Positions 27,203 to 37,278 of a stretch of DNA of 64,000 nt are shown here, in pieces. A program made the translations under genes and the position numbers. Position 1 is the first letter of the stretch; every line of letters starts with the position of its first letter. Below the pieces are notes generated by a model. It made no database searches, was not told the DNA's origin, and saw only the letters and a program-made list of their open reading frames with translations. This stretch comes from Euzebyella marina. GTDB lineage: Bacteria; Bacteroidota; Bacteroidia; Flavobacteriales; Flavobacteriaceae. The stretch spans positions 1,178,001 to 1,242,000 of the forward strand of contig NZ_JACYFK010000001.1 of NCBI RefSeq assembly GCF_014855515.1. Reading direction: 5' to 3'.

Positions 27203-27742
27203 ACGGCTAAATTGATTTGAGGTTCTTTATTTAATGGACAGGTCGATTGTAAACAAATAGATGGTGGGAAGTAAGGAATTGAAAGCCTAAAAATTGAATT
27301 TTTGATTTTTTTATAAACTTGAGATTTTCTCTTTAGGTATGGCACGCTACTCTTGAATCTATTAATGATAGAGCCATAGGTTATTACCCAAAAGGTGATG
27401 ACTATATCTAACGAAAGAATGGTCGTTTTAGTCATGTCTAGAAATTGATAGTTGTACTATACAATGTATTAAAAAAAACTAAAAGCGTGTTAATGTTGAA
27501 TGATTTATTGGAATAATAAGTAGGCAAATTATTACTTAAGCCTTTGCGATTTTTTTAGAACATAGAATTTGCATGCGATAAAATGCTCATTTTACCGTGT
27601 AGTTAAGATTAAATGTGATTAGAAAATGACACTTAATGTATCTAAAAGTACATTGATACAGAATTAATGACCATTTATACAAAATTGATGGTCTTGCCTG
27701 TCTACCTTAAGTATATTTAGCCCACTTTATGAACCTGGTGAA
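27203..27742. other. AT-rich gap without recognised genes
   Basis: About 540 bp. One open frame of 78 codons on the minus strand (27199-27435) has no family resemblance and overlaps the next gene, so I do not call it. No tRNA, stable stem with T-run, or clear promoter was seen. Confidence 0.5.
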
Positions 27743-27865
27743 ATGAAATCCGAAATTTTAAAATGGGTCACTTTTGTCTGTATGGTAGTTGTCTTGGGAT
27801 TACAAGAGCTGCTAAAGGGAAGTTGGAAAGTGCCCCAAGCTGAACGGATTAGTGATGTAGAGTGA
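27743..27865 (+). CDS. possible 40-residue single-helix membrane peptide
   Basis: ATG at 27743, TGA at 27863-27865. The peptide starts MKSEILKWVTFVCMVVVLG: a short basic start, one hydrophobic stretch of about 14 residues (8-22), then a charged tail. It could be a small membrane protein in an otherwise empty gap. No exact promoter pair was found upstream. I do not recognise it; coding status is uncertain. Confidence 0.25.
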   Translation: MKSEILKWVTFVCMVVVLGLQELLKGSWKVPQAERISDVE

Positions 27866-28002
27866 GAAAATGAGGTTCTAGTAATTGTTCTGTATAGATA
27901 CGGTACAATATATTGTTTGAGTTAGTTTAGTTTAAAAGCCCGTTACATTGATTCTTGTCTGTTCGGGGGAAGGGCAAGGAAGAAAATTGACGGGTTTTTC
28001 CA

Positions 28003-29556
28003 TTATAGGTCAAACTTGATACCCTGCGCCAAAGGCAGTTCAGTAGTGTAATTAATGGTATTGGTTTGCCTTCTCATATAAACCTTCCAAGCATCGGAAC
28101 CACTCTCTCTTCCGCCTCCGGTCTCTTTTTCTCCGCCAAATGCCCCACCAATTTCTGCACCTGAAGTTCCAATATTAACATTAGCAATACCGCAATCGCT
28201 TCCGGCGGCCGAAAGAAACCTTTCCGCCTCGCGTAAATTATTAGTCATAATTGCCGAAGAAAGACCTTGGGCTACGTTATTCTGAATGTCAATGGCCTTA
28301 TCTACTTCCCCACTATATTTTAAAAGATAAAGAACGGGGGCAAAAGTTTCTTCTTGAACGATTTTGAACTCCGGTTCTGCCTCTGCAATCGCCGGTTTTA
28401 CGTAGCAACCGCTCTCATAACCATCTCCTGATAGTACATCGCCATGAACTAGAATTTTACCACCTTCCTTTACCACATTTTGTAAGGCCCTTAGATAACT
28501 TTCAACTGCATCTGAATCTATTAGGGGACCTACATGGTTATTTTCATCCAAGGGATTTCCAATACGCAATTGTGCATAGGCATCAACCAGGGCTTTTTTA
28601 ACCTTGTCATAAATTGATTCATGAATAATCAATCTTCGCGTTGAAGTACAGCGCTGACCTGCAGTGCCCACCGCACCGAAGACTGCACCGATGACGGTCA
28701 TTTTTATATCGGCATCAGGGGTTACTATAATCGCATTGTTTCCACCTAATTCAAGCAATGATTTTCCTAATCGAGCTCCTACGGCCTGTGCAACAATTTT
28801 GCCCATTCTAATCGACCCGGTAGCGGAGATAAGAGGCACTCTAGTATCAGTAGTAAGCATTTCGCCCACTCGATAGTCACCATTGATCAAACAACTGATG
28901 CCTTCGGGAAGACCATTTTTCTTAAACACATCGGCAGCAATCTTTTGGCAGGCTATGGCACATAGAGGCGTTTTTTCCGAGGGTTTCCAAATACAGACAT
29001 CGCCACAGACCCAAGCTAGGGCCGTATTCCACGCCCATACGGCTACGGGGAAATTAAATGCCGATATAATACCGACCACTCCCAACGGATGGTACTGCTC
29101 GTACATACGGTGGCCCGGCCTCTCGGAATGCATGGTAAGACCGTGTAATTGACGTGATAAGCCTACAGCAAAATCACATATGTCTATCATCTCTTGCACT
29201 TCTCCTAAGCCTTCTTGTAGACTTTTACCCATTTCGTATGAAACAAGCTTGCCCAGTGGTTGCTTTAATTCTCTTAGTTTGTTGCCAAACTGCCTTACAA
29301 TTTCGCCACGTTGCGGTGCTGGCGTATTTCGCCACTCTTTAAAGGCATTTAAAGAGGTGCTTACAGTTTTTTCATAGTCATCTGAAGTAGCTGTGCTTAC
29401 CTTGGCAATTATCGCCCCATCTACAGGGCTTTTCGATATGATTTCTTCACCCGATCCAAAACAGTCTGAACCGGTAGATACGCCAAAGTTGGTGCTTTCG
29501 ATATTTAAATCTTTTAAAACATCATTAATAGCAAATTGAGGAGCAGTAGAAATCAT
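28003..29556 (-). CDS. aldehyde dehydrogenase, ALDH7 type (probable piperideine-6-carboxylate dehydrogenase)
   Basis: 517 aa NAD(P)-dependent dehydrogenase. It shows the family pattern: SAFNFPVAVWAWN, the cofactor segment TGSIRMGKIVAQA, the catalytic Glu in LELGGNNA and the catalytic Cys in GTAGQRCTSTRR. Length, the N-terminal extension and the FGGEKETGGGRESGSDAWK ending match ALDH7/AmaB enzymes of lysine breakdown, which make 2-aminoadipate from piperideine-6-carboxylate. A role in tryptophan breakdown with the nearby 3-hydroxyanthranilate dioxygenase gene is an alternative but less likely from the sequence. A TATATTTG element lies upstream. Confidence 0.9.
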   Translation of the reverse strand: MISTAPQFAINDVLKDLNIESTNFGVSTGSDCFGSGEEIISKSPVDGAIIAKVSTATSDDYEKTVSTSLNAFKEWRNTPAPQRGEIVRQFGNKLRELKQPLGKLVSYEMGKSLQEGLGEVQEMIDICDFAVGLSRQLHGLTMHSERPGHRMYEQYHPLGVVGIISAFNFPVAVWAWNTALAWVCGDVCIWKPSEKTPLCAIACQKIAADVFKKNGLPEGISCLINGDYRVGEMLTTDTRVPLISATGSIRMGKIVAQAVGARLGKSLLELGGNNAIIVTPDADIKMTVIGAVFGAVGTAGQRCTSTRRLIIHESIYDKVKKALVDAYAQLRIGNPLDENNHVGPLIDSDAVESYLRALQNVVKEGGKILVHGDVLSGDGYESGCYVKPAIAEAEPEFKIVQEETFAPVLYLLKYSGEVDKAIDIQNNVAQGLSSAIMTNNLREAERFLSAAGSDCGIANVNIGTSGAEIGGAFGGEKETGGGRESGSDAWKVYMRRQTNTINYTTELPLAQGIKFDL

Positions 29557-29589
29557 AATTTAACTTTTTAAGTACAAATTGTTATATAT

Positions 29590-29625
29590 CAAATATACTT
29601 CATTGTTCTTGACAATCCATGCAAA
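29590..29625 (-). promoter_or_regulatory. possible promoter of the ALDH gene
   Basis: The minus strand has TATATTTG (29597-29590, exact TAnnTTTG) and TTTG (29625-29622) 24 nt upstream, one base beyond the usual spacing. It lies 33 bp before the ATG. Confidence 0.4.
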
Positions 29626-29659
29626 CCGGATAATGATAAGAGCTTTTTAACTTTCAATA

Positions 29660-30016
29660 CTACGTGAACAGAATAAGCAAAATGGCTACTAACGCAGGGG
29701 CGGCCTGAACAAAGAAAATCTTTTTATCAGCGGTTAAGGCGCCATAAATACCAGCAATACTTACACATGAAAGAAAAAAGAGGGCAACATTCCATTTCCA
29801 ATCGATGTCTGTGATAAAAAATGTCCATATAAGGCCGGCGGCTAAAAATCCATTGTAGAGACCTTGATTGGCGGCCAATGGTTTGGTGGGTTCGAACAAC
29901 TCAGCCGGAAACTTTTTAAATATCTTCCTTCCTTTTGTGGTCCAAGCGAACATTTCGAACCACATAAAGTATAGATGTAAGAGGGCGACAAGGCCAATCA
30001 ATAGCGACACAATCAT
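29660..30016 (-). CDS. DUF1304 membrane protein
   Basis: 118 aa with four hydrophobic helices (about residues 2-22, 50-68, 74-92, 98-117). The start (LLIGLVALLHLYFMWFEMF) and middle (NQGLYNGFLAAGLIW) are typical of DUF1304, a small family of inner-membrane proteins of unknown function found in many bacteria. It lies 40 bp after the histidine kinase on the same strand. Confidence 0.92.
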   Translation of the reverse strand: MIVSLLIGLVALLHLYFMWFEMFAWTTKGRKIFKKFPAELFEPTKPLAANQGLYNGFLAAGLIWTFFITDIDWKWNVALFFLSCVSIAGIYGALTADKKIFFVQAAPALVAILLILFT

Positions 30017-30056
30017 TATTAAATATAATTAAAAAAGCATCGCCAATGACACTTAA

Positions 30057-31670
30057 TTATTCACTTTGGTTCATGAAAATAAGGTCGAATTGGGTCCCGT
30101 TTTCAGCTGATTCGTAGTTCAGTTGAGCCGAAATCTGTCTGCAAAGGGCACGTATGATTTCAAAACCGATGCCCTCTGCTTTATCTAAATCAAAATTTTC
30201 AGGAAGCCCCTTACCGTTGTCTTTGATACAAAGTAAAACCGATTCATCATCTAAACGGGTAACATCTATTTTAAGCTCGTTATACTTGGTATTATCAGGA
30301 TAGGCATGTTTCACCGCATTGGTGACCAGCTCAGAAATGATCAATGCCAAAGGTACTGCACGGTCGAGGTCTACCGTAATCAAGGGGCAATCGATTTTAT
30401 ACGTGAAAAAGGGAGAGATTTTCTTTTGATATTCCATCAGGTCGATAAGGTAATCGTTAAGGTTGACCGCCTTTGAATCTTTATCTTGATAAATTTTCTG
30501 ATGTGTAAGCGCAATGGCCGATATTCTGGCCTGACTATCAGAAAGTGCCGTAATCGCTTCTTTGCTCGAAAGCCTTCTTTTCTGCATGTTCATAAGGCTT
30601 GAGGTTATTTGAAGATTGTTTTTGACTCGGTGATGAATTTCGCGCAACAGATTTTCTTTCAATTTGTTCGAGGCCTCCAGTTCGCTGGTTCTCAGTATTA
30701 CCCTTGCCTCTAATCTGTCATTATGTTCATCGCTTACCTTAATGGCGTAAATAAGAAGGCCTGTTGTCAGCAAGCCTAAGATCAAGACCAAGTATGATTC
30801 TAATACATGTGGAAAATTATAATGTTTGCTTTTCGGAGAGAACTCAATATTCCAAACCCGGTTGCCTGCCTTTATATGTTTAAACGTGCTCTCGTTTGTT
30901 CGATTCTCTAAAGAAAGAGGTTCTCGATTGGTATAAAGAAGATTGTCTTGCGCCAAAGAGTCTGTAATTGCCAAGTCGATGATGGCCAATTCATTCTTTA
31001 GGGTACGTCTTAAGAAAATATCCATCCGATAAATTGCGGCTACAACACCTTTTACTTCAGCCGTTTCCGAATTAAAAACTGATTTTAGGGCCAAAAAGCC
31101 CCGAAACCCATTGTTTTTGAGTACCAATTCTATGGGCGCGCTTAGAACTGTTTTCTTTGACTCAATAGCTTGGTCAATAGCTTCTTTTCTAATTTCTTCG
31201 GAATAATTGTCAAAACCAACGGCATCTTTAAGTGGCTCTAGCGGATTTATTAATGCGATGGGAAAATGTACCTTTCGCGATTGGGCGGTAATAAAATTTC
31301 CTGATGAATCGGTTTGGGTGATTTTAGGCACTTCCAAATCCTCAGAATTTGCTTCGCTTTCCAAAATACGAGGGGCCCACTCTAAGGCGCCGATACTTCG
31401 CAATTCACTTAAATAAGGACTCGTAAACCGTTCAAAAAGCTCTTGGGGCACGTCATCATGGTTTTCGAAAAAGAAGCCCATCGACTCCATTACCAGCGTA
31501 ATTTTGTTCAATTCGTCATCTATTTTGATCAAAGCCCTAGAAATGGCATTATCTACCAAATCTTTTTGATTGCTTATATATCGATTGTTAATCGAAAAGA
31601 AAACAAATAACGAAATAGACGCCCCTATTAAAAGAACGGAAAAGTATTTGAAGATTTGAAACCTTGACAT
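30057..31670 (-). CDS. CHASE-domain sensor histidine kinase (HisKA_2 type)
   Basis: 537 aa. An N-terminal membrane helix (about residues 10-28), an extracytoplasmic CHASE domain (about 60-250, with IGALEWAPRI) and a second helix (about 288-311) precede the kinase. The phosphoacceptor box EIHHRVKNNLQ (His346) and N box LVTNAVKHAYPD with DNGKGLP and GIGFEIIRAL mark a HisKA_2/HATPase kinase. No response regulator gene is adjacent, so it is an orphan. The CHASE domain binds small ligands in other proteins; the ligand here is unknown. Confidence 0.92.
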   Translation of the reverse strand: MSRFQIFKYFSVLLIGASISLFVFFSINNRYISNQKDLVDNAISRALIKIDDELNKITLVMESMGFFFENHDDVPQELFERFTSPYLSELRSIGALEWAPRILESEANSEDLEVPKITQTDSSGNFITAQSRKVHFPIALINPLEPLKDAVGFDNYSEEIRKEAIDQAIESKKTVLSAPIELVLKNNGFRGFLALKSVFNSETAEVKGVVAAIYRMDIFLRRTLKNELAIIDLAITDSLAQDNLLYTNREPLSLENRTNESTFKHIKAGNRVWNIEFSPKSKHYNFPHVLESYLVLILGLLTTGLLIYAIKVSDEHNDRLEARVILRTSELEASNKLKENLLREIHHRVKNNLQITSSLMNMQKRRLSSKEAITALSDSQARISAIALTHQKIYQDKDSKAVNLNDYLIDLMEYQKKISPFFTYKIDCPLITVDLDRAVPLALIISELVTNAVKHAYPDNTKYNELKIDVTRLDDESVLLCIKDNGKGLPENFDLDKAEGIGFEIIRALCRQISAQLNYESAENGTQFDLIFMNQSE

Positions 31671-31752
31671 AGAATTACTTGGGGGTTTTAAAGTACTTTT
31701 TCTGAATGTCTAGGTTATCTACGAATAAAGACATTGTTTGGCCGATAAACAC

Positions 31753-32292
31753 TTATTCGTCTGCAACAAATCGACTGTCTACTGGCATAACGGTGCCACA
31801 ATTATCACATGTTCTAAGTTCTTCCGAGCTATAGAAGTGTTTAAAATGACCTAAGAAATCTTTCTCAATATCGTTTAATGTGAAATAGGCCTCGTACAAT
31901 TTATGGTTGCAATTGTCGCAGAACCATAAAAGACCGTCGTCAACATTCATATCCGCTCTTTTTCGTTCAACGACCAGACCAATGCTTCCTTCTTTTCTTA
32001 CTGGAGAATGCGGAATTTTTGCTGGGTGAAGATACATGTCGCCAGGCCCCAACTTCATAGTTTTCTTTCTACCTTCGTCTTGAATGTGAACTTCGATATT
32101 TCCCTCTAACTGAAAAAAGAGTTCTTCGGTTTCATTGTAATGGTAGTCTTTGCGGGCATTGGGCCCTGCAACTATCATGACTATGTAGTCACCGGCATCT
32201 TTGTATAAGTTCTTGTTGCCAACTGGTGGCTTTAAAGAGTCTCGGTTTTCATCGATCCACTTTGAAAGGTTAAAGGGGGGTTGTACCGCCAT
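31753..32292 (-). CDS. 3-hydroxyanthranilate 3,4-dioxygenase
   Basis: 179 aa cupin enzyme of the kynurenine pathway that opens the ring of 3-hydroxyanthranilate, on the way to quinolinate/NAD or to tryptophan breakdown. With the start at 32292 the iron ligands fall at His51, Glu57 and His95 and the substrate arginines at Arg47 and Arg99. The rubredoxin-like zinc site is Cys125, 128, 162, 165. These are the same positions as in the well-studied Cupriavidus metallidurans enzyme, so this ATG is preferred over one 13 codons earlier. No other kynurenine gene is in the window. Confidence 0.95.
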   Translation of the reverse strand: MAVQPPFNLSKWIDENRDSLKPPVGNKNLYKDAGDYIVMIVAGPNARKDYHYNETEELFFQLEGNIEVHIQDEGRKKTMKLGPGDMYLHPAKIPHSPVRKEGSIGLVVERKRADMNVDDGLLWFCDNCNHKLYEAYFTLNDIEKDFLGHFKHFYSSEELRTCDNCGTVMPVDSRFVADE

Positions 32293-32462
32293 ATTTGTAA
32301 TACTAAAGGTTAATAATTTGGTAACTACCACCTAAACGTACTACAACTTTGCGAAAGTTCAACGCACGGTTAATTAAAAATGATAAATACCTTTAGGTTT
32401 CAAAGGTATAAAATGTATGCCACTAGTTCATACGCATAGTTTTCTAGGGTCGCACCGTACGT

Positions 32463-32939
32463 TTATCGGAAGAAGATTTGTGTATAGAACAAATTGCCCT
32501 CTTCATTTCTTTTTACACTTACAGCGGTATGGGTAAACTCTCCTTCCATAGTCTTTTTATGACTGGAACTGGTCAACCAGCCTGAGAATGCTTCCGAAGC
32601 GTTTAGGTAATCTTTAGCAACATTTTCAGCCACAAACTCTGCATCAACCTCAGTTGATATCGTAGAAGCGCGTTTACTGAAATTATCATGGTTTAAAGAT
32701 CCGACTGTCATCATGTAATCGGTGTGCTCATTGGCCAAAAGATAGGCTACCGAGCTGAATTCTAAAGAGTTTTGGCCTAAAGAGAGCCTGTGTTGATTAA
32801 CAACTTCAAGTAATTCTTGTTCTATTTCCGGAATGTTCTCGGCCTCAACAATATTTGCTGTTTCCATTGACTCCTTTGTGCAAGACGCCAATGTGCATAC
32901 AAATAAAACGAGGGCAAAATAATGCCTTGTCATTTTCAT
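32463..32939 (-). CDS. CAP-domain (SCP/PR-1-like) lipoprotein
   Basis: About 158 aa from the ATG at 32939 (a second ATG is two codons on). A lipoprotein signal ends in LASC. The CAP domain (about residues 45-158) includes VNQHRLSLGQNSLEFS, ANEHTDYM, the second His pattern in LNHDNFSKR, and VAENVA followed by GWLTSSSHKKTM and HTAVSVK. Extracellular or periplasmic; the function of bacterial CAP proteins is mostly unknown. A longer upstream start would place a polar leader ahead of the signal and is rejected. Confidence 0.9.
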   Translation of the reverse strand: MKMTRHYFALVLFVCTLASCTKESMETANIVEAENIPEIEQELLEVVNQHRLSLGQNSLEFSSVAYLLANEHTDYMMTVGSLNHDNFSKRASTISTEVDAEFVAENVAKDYLNASEAFSGWLTSSSHKKTMEGEFTHTAVSVKRNEEGNLFYTQIFFR

Positions 32940-33024
32940 ATAGTGTTCTATTTGTAAGTAGGTATGTTCTCTAAGGTAGGTCTGAGAAATGGGGTGTTCT
33001 CGTGTTCTCAAAAAATCGATAGGG

Positions 33025-33047
33025 GAATATCGATAAGCGAATATCGA
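33025..33047. repeat. short direct repeat GAATATCGA upstream of the CAP lipoprotein
   Basis: GAATATCGA occurs at 33025-33033 and 33039-33047, 14 bp apart, and contains a TATCGATA palindrome at 33028-33035. It lies about 90-110 bp upstream of the CAP lipoprotein start. Function unknown; may be chance. Confidence 0.25.
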
Positions 33048-33185
33048 AAATTTAGTCGTCGGTAGAGATAAAAAGTCTTCCTTTTCGATGAATTGCAGCC
33101 ATATGTTAAACGGCTGTAGGTTTTAGCCTATTAAAAACTATCTATTTTCATTTTTTCAATGTGCCACTGGAAATTACTAGGCGGT

Positions 33186-34232
33186 CTAATAGCCACTAAT
33201 ATATTTAGAGTATTTAGGCATTGCTTTTTTTAGGATGATAGCCAGAGCCATGCTTACCCCCACTAATAAGAACCAAGCCAAAAAGTAAGTTGCCCAAGGG
33301 TAATCACTAGTATAATTAAATATTCGCTTGAATTGAAACAAACCCTGTAGCACATAACCGTGTATAAAGTATATAGCAAAACTGGTAGAGGCCAAAAGAA
33401 CGAGCAACTTATTGTTGAAAGATTCAAAACGATGTAGAAAAACCATAAAGAAAATACAGAGAAAAGTCTTTTGTAATAGAACTAGGTCAAGGCCATCATA
33501 ATCGAACATCGGTTTTTGATAGTTGTCGTAGCGGCCGATGAACGCTTGAAAAGCTGCTATACCTAATGCTAAGAGTAAGAGATATAATTCCTTTTTAAGA
33601 AATATATAATACACCCTCTCTTTGTAAAGTGAGCAGAGAATACCCATTAAATAGGTTGGTGTAAAATAAACAAGAGACTGAAATACGTTTAGTTCGTCTA
33701 CCGGTCTATGAACGAACAAGGCGATTAAAAATAATATGCCGAAAACCGAAAACTGAAGTTTGATCGGCCAGTTGATAAATCTTATATGTAGCGGATACAT
33801 TAAAAACAAACACATTGCAAAAGGTATGTACCAGTAGGCTACCAAGTGGGCTCCCGTAACATAATATAAGCAAATAGGAATCACATAATTATTTAAGAAA
33901 GTATCCTCTTGCAAAGGAAAGTAGGTATTCCAAAAATCGGGTTCTGTGCTTAATTTCAGCAGTATCGGAACTATTGATAATACTGTATAAGGAATCAATA
34001 ACCTCTTTATCTTATTTGGTAAGAAAGTAGTCGTTCTATCTTTTAAAACGAAAATGTGATGAAATAAAAAGCCAGAAATGAAAATAAAATGAAAGGTGCT
34101 TCCGGCCGTTAAGTTCGCAAAGAGTGCTTCGCTGAAAGAGTCAACTTTCACGTCGGCTATCGAATAGCAATGCGCCGAAACAATCAGCAATATGGCGATG
34201 CCACGATAAGTGTTGAGCGAATTTAAGAACAT
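33186..34232 (-). CDS. acyltransferase family 3 membrane protein
   Basis: 348 aa with about ten membrane helices. The N-terminus (NTYRGIAILLIVSAHCYSI) has the Arg and the His22 typical of the acyltransferase-3 (OafA/YrhL-like) family, which add acetyl or other acyl groups to sugars or peptidoglycan. No polysaccharide genes flank it, so the target is unknown. A 22-bp gap separates it from the cvpA stop region upstream; both are on the minus strand. Confidence 0.88.
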   Translation of the reverse strand: MFLNSLNTYRGIAILLIVSAHCYSIADVKVDSFSEALFANLTAGSTFHFIFISGFLFHHIFVLKDRTTTFLPNKIKRLLIPYTVLSIVPILLKLSTEPDFWNTYFPLQEDTFLNNYVIPICLYYVTGAHLVAYWYIPFAMCLFLMYPLHIRFINWPIKLQFSVFGILFLIALFVHRPVDELNVFQSLVYFTPTYLMGILCSLYKERVYYIFLKKELYLLLLALGIAAFQAFIGRYDNYQKPMFDYDGLDLVLLQKTFLCIFFMVFLHRFESFNNKLLVLLASTSFAIYFIHGYVLQGLFQFKRIFNYTSDYPWATYFLAWFLLVGVSMALAIILKKAMPKYSKYISGY

Positions 34233-34254
34233 AAATTGGGGGAAGTTTTTGGTG

Positions 34255-34785
34255 TCAGATTACAATTTCTGGATTGTCTTCTTGAGGACTGATTTGATAT
34301 TTGGGCGCGCGAAGTACTTTGGCAAATATAAAGGCACCTATCTTTTTTATGGGTTCATATAGAACCGATTGTTCGACCTTTTCGTTTTTTTCCATTCCCG
34401 CTGTTTCGTTGACCCTTTCAAAAAATATGATCAGCGCACCCAATATAACGGCGATTTTAACCACACCGAAAATTCCGCCTGCAATACGGTTCAGCCACCC
34501 TAACATTGCAAATGCGGCGATTTTAGTTAATAGTCGGGCAGCAAGATGTACGACAAAAACAATGGCCAAAAACGTTATGACAAATGCAGTAATGTTGATG
34601 TAACGTTCTTCCCATTTCATGTTCTCCGATAGATAATCTCCGGCATAATATGAAAAGTGAATAGCACCATAAATGCCTGCAACTAGGGCAACAATAGACG
34701 CAAGTTCTATAAAAAGTCCGTTTTTAACTCCCTTATAAAGACCCCAAAGAAGTAGCAGACCGAATATAATGTCTAGAAAGCCCAT
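34255..34785 (-). CDS. CvpA family membrane protein
   Basis: 176 aa from the ATG at 34785 (MGFLDIIFGLLLLWGLYKG). A longer frame adds a polar 16-residue leader and is unlikely. Four membrane helices (about 4-22, 27-48, 62-85, 102-125) carry the family's GxxxG-rich stretch (LYKGVKNGLFIELAS). A helical cytoplasmic tail follows. CvpA proteins are linked to colicin V production and envelope stress in enterobacteria; the molecular function is not known. Divergent from the next gene. Confidence 0.88.
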   Translation of the reverse strand: MGFLDIIFGLLLLWGLYKGVKNGLFIELASIVALVAGIYGAIHFSYYAGDYLSENMKWEERYINITAFVITFLAIVFVVHLAARLLTKIAAFAMLGWLNRIAGGIFGVVKIAVILGALIIFFERVNETAGMEKNEKVEQSVLYEPIKKIGAFIFAKVLRAPKYQISPQEDNPEIVI

Positions 34786-34886
34786 GAGCACTGAATTTTC
34801 ACAAAAATAGTGTTTTGATTTGTACCTTTGCACCTCATTATCGCAATAGCAACGAGGGCTTTTGCCCTTACTAAGAGAAGTCTATT

Positions 34887-35243
34887 ATGTCGAGAGATAT
34901 TAGGTTAAAAGAAAGGTGGGATGTGCTGGTAGAGAAATTATCGTCGCAATTTTCAGATGGAGACGCTCTTGAGCTAGATGCGATTATTTACTTGGTAGGT
35001 CTGCAAGAGTTGGGTCAATACCACCGTAAATTCAAAAAGGACGCCAAACTTGATTTGATGCATATTGCCATCTGTCGGCTGCTTGAGCCCTATGGTTACT
35101 ATGAGTTCGATTTTTTTGACGAAGAGGGTTGGCCACATTATAAGGTGAAAGAAGAATTGCCCCTACTGAAATCCGGTGAGCAATCAGTTCTCATGAAAGA
35201 GGCGTTGGTAGACTACTTTATAGAGAAAGAGTATATCACCTAA
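34887..35243 (+). CDS. conserved hypothetical cytoplasmic protein
   Basis: 118 aa, no signal or membrane segment. The pattern is helical and acidic, with DALELDAIIYLVGLQELG and a middle segment CRLLEPYGYYEFDFFDEEGW. I recognise no catalytic motif. It is divergent from cvpA and 21 bp ahead of the antibiotic-biosynthesis-monooxygenase-like gene, so probably cotranscribed with it. Seems to belong to a protein group conserved in flavobacteria. Confidence 0.75.
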   Translation: MSRDIRLKERWDVLVEKLSSQFSDGDALELDAIIYLVGLQELGQYHRKFKKDAKLDLMHIAICRLLEPYGYYEFDFFDEEGWPHYKVKEELPLLKSGEQSVLMKEALVDYFIEKEYIT

Positions 35244-35264
35244 CTACAAACTATTTCGATTCGG

Positions 35265-35564
35265 ATGAAAGAAGGTACTTATTACGCGGTCATCTTTACT
35301 TCATTAAAAAAGCCCGATGATGAAGGTTATGCAGAAATGGCCCAAAAGATGGTCGATTTGGCAAGAGAACAGCCAGGTTTTTTAGATGTTGAAAGCGCTA
35401 GAGACGAAATAGGAATCACGGTTAGTTATTGGAAAGATTTAGAATCAATCGCGGCTTGGAAAGTCAACCTTGATCACCAAAAGGCTCAAGCAAGGGGAAT
35501 TAAAGACTGGTACCAATGGTATCGCGTTAGAATCTGCAGGGTAGAGCGCGAATACAGCCGATAG
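35265..35564 (+). CDS. ABM-domain protein (antibiotic biosynthesis monooxygenase-like)
   Basis: 99 aa ferredoxin-like fold domain of the ABM superfamily. The family pattern is seen in YYAVIFTSLKKPDDEGYAEM, EQPGFLDVESARDEIGITVSYWKDLESIAAWK and the following helix. Such proteins are often small oxygenases or stress proteins without a bound cofactor. The substrate is unknown. It follows the hypothetical gene by 21 bp. Confidence 0.88.
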   Translation: MKEGTYYAVIFTSLKKPDDEGYAEMAQKMVDLAREQPGFLDVESARDEIGITVSYWKDLESIAAWKVNLDHQKAQARGIKDWYQWYRVRICRVEREYSR

Positions 35565-35588
35565 TACGTTTTATATTGTTGTATCTAA

Positions 35589-37262
<1,674 letters not shown>

Positions 37263-37278
37263 ACACCAAGCGTACTTC

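Noticed and set aside
27199-27435. 78-codon minus-strand frame next to the helix-hairpin-helix gene
   Set aside because: No family resemblance, overlaps the real gene's start by a few bases, and its composition is not protein-like enough to call.
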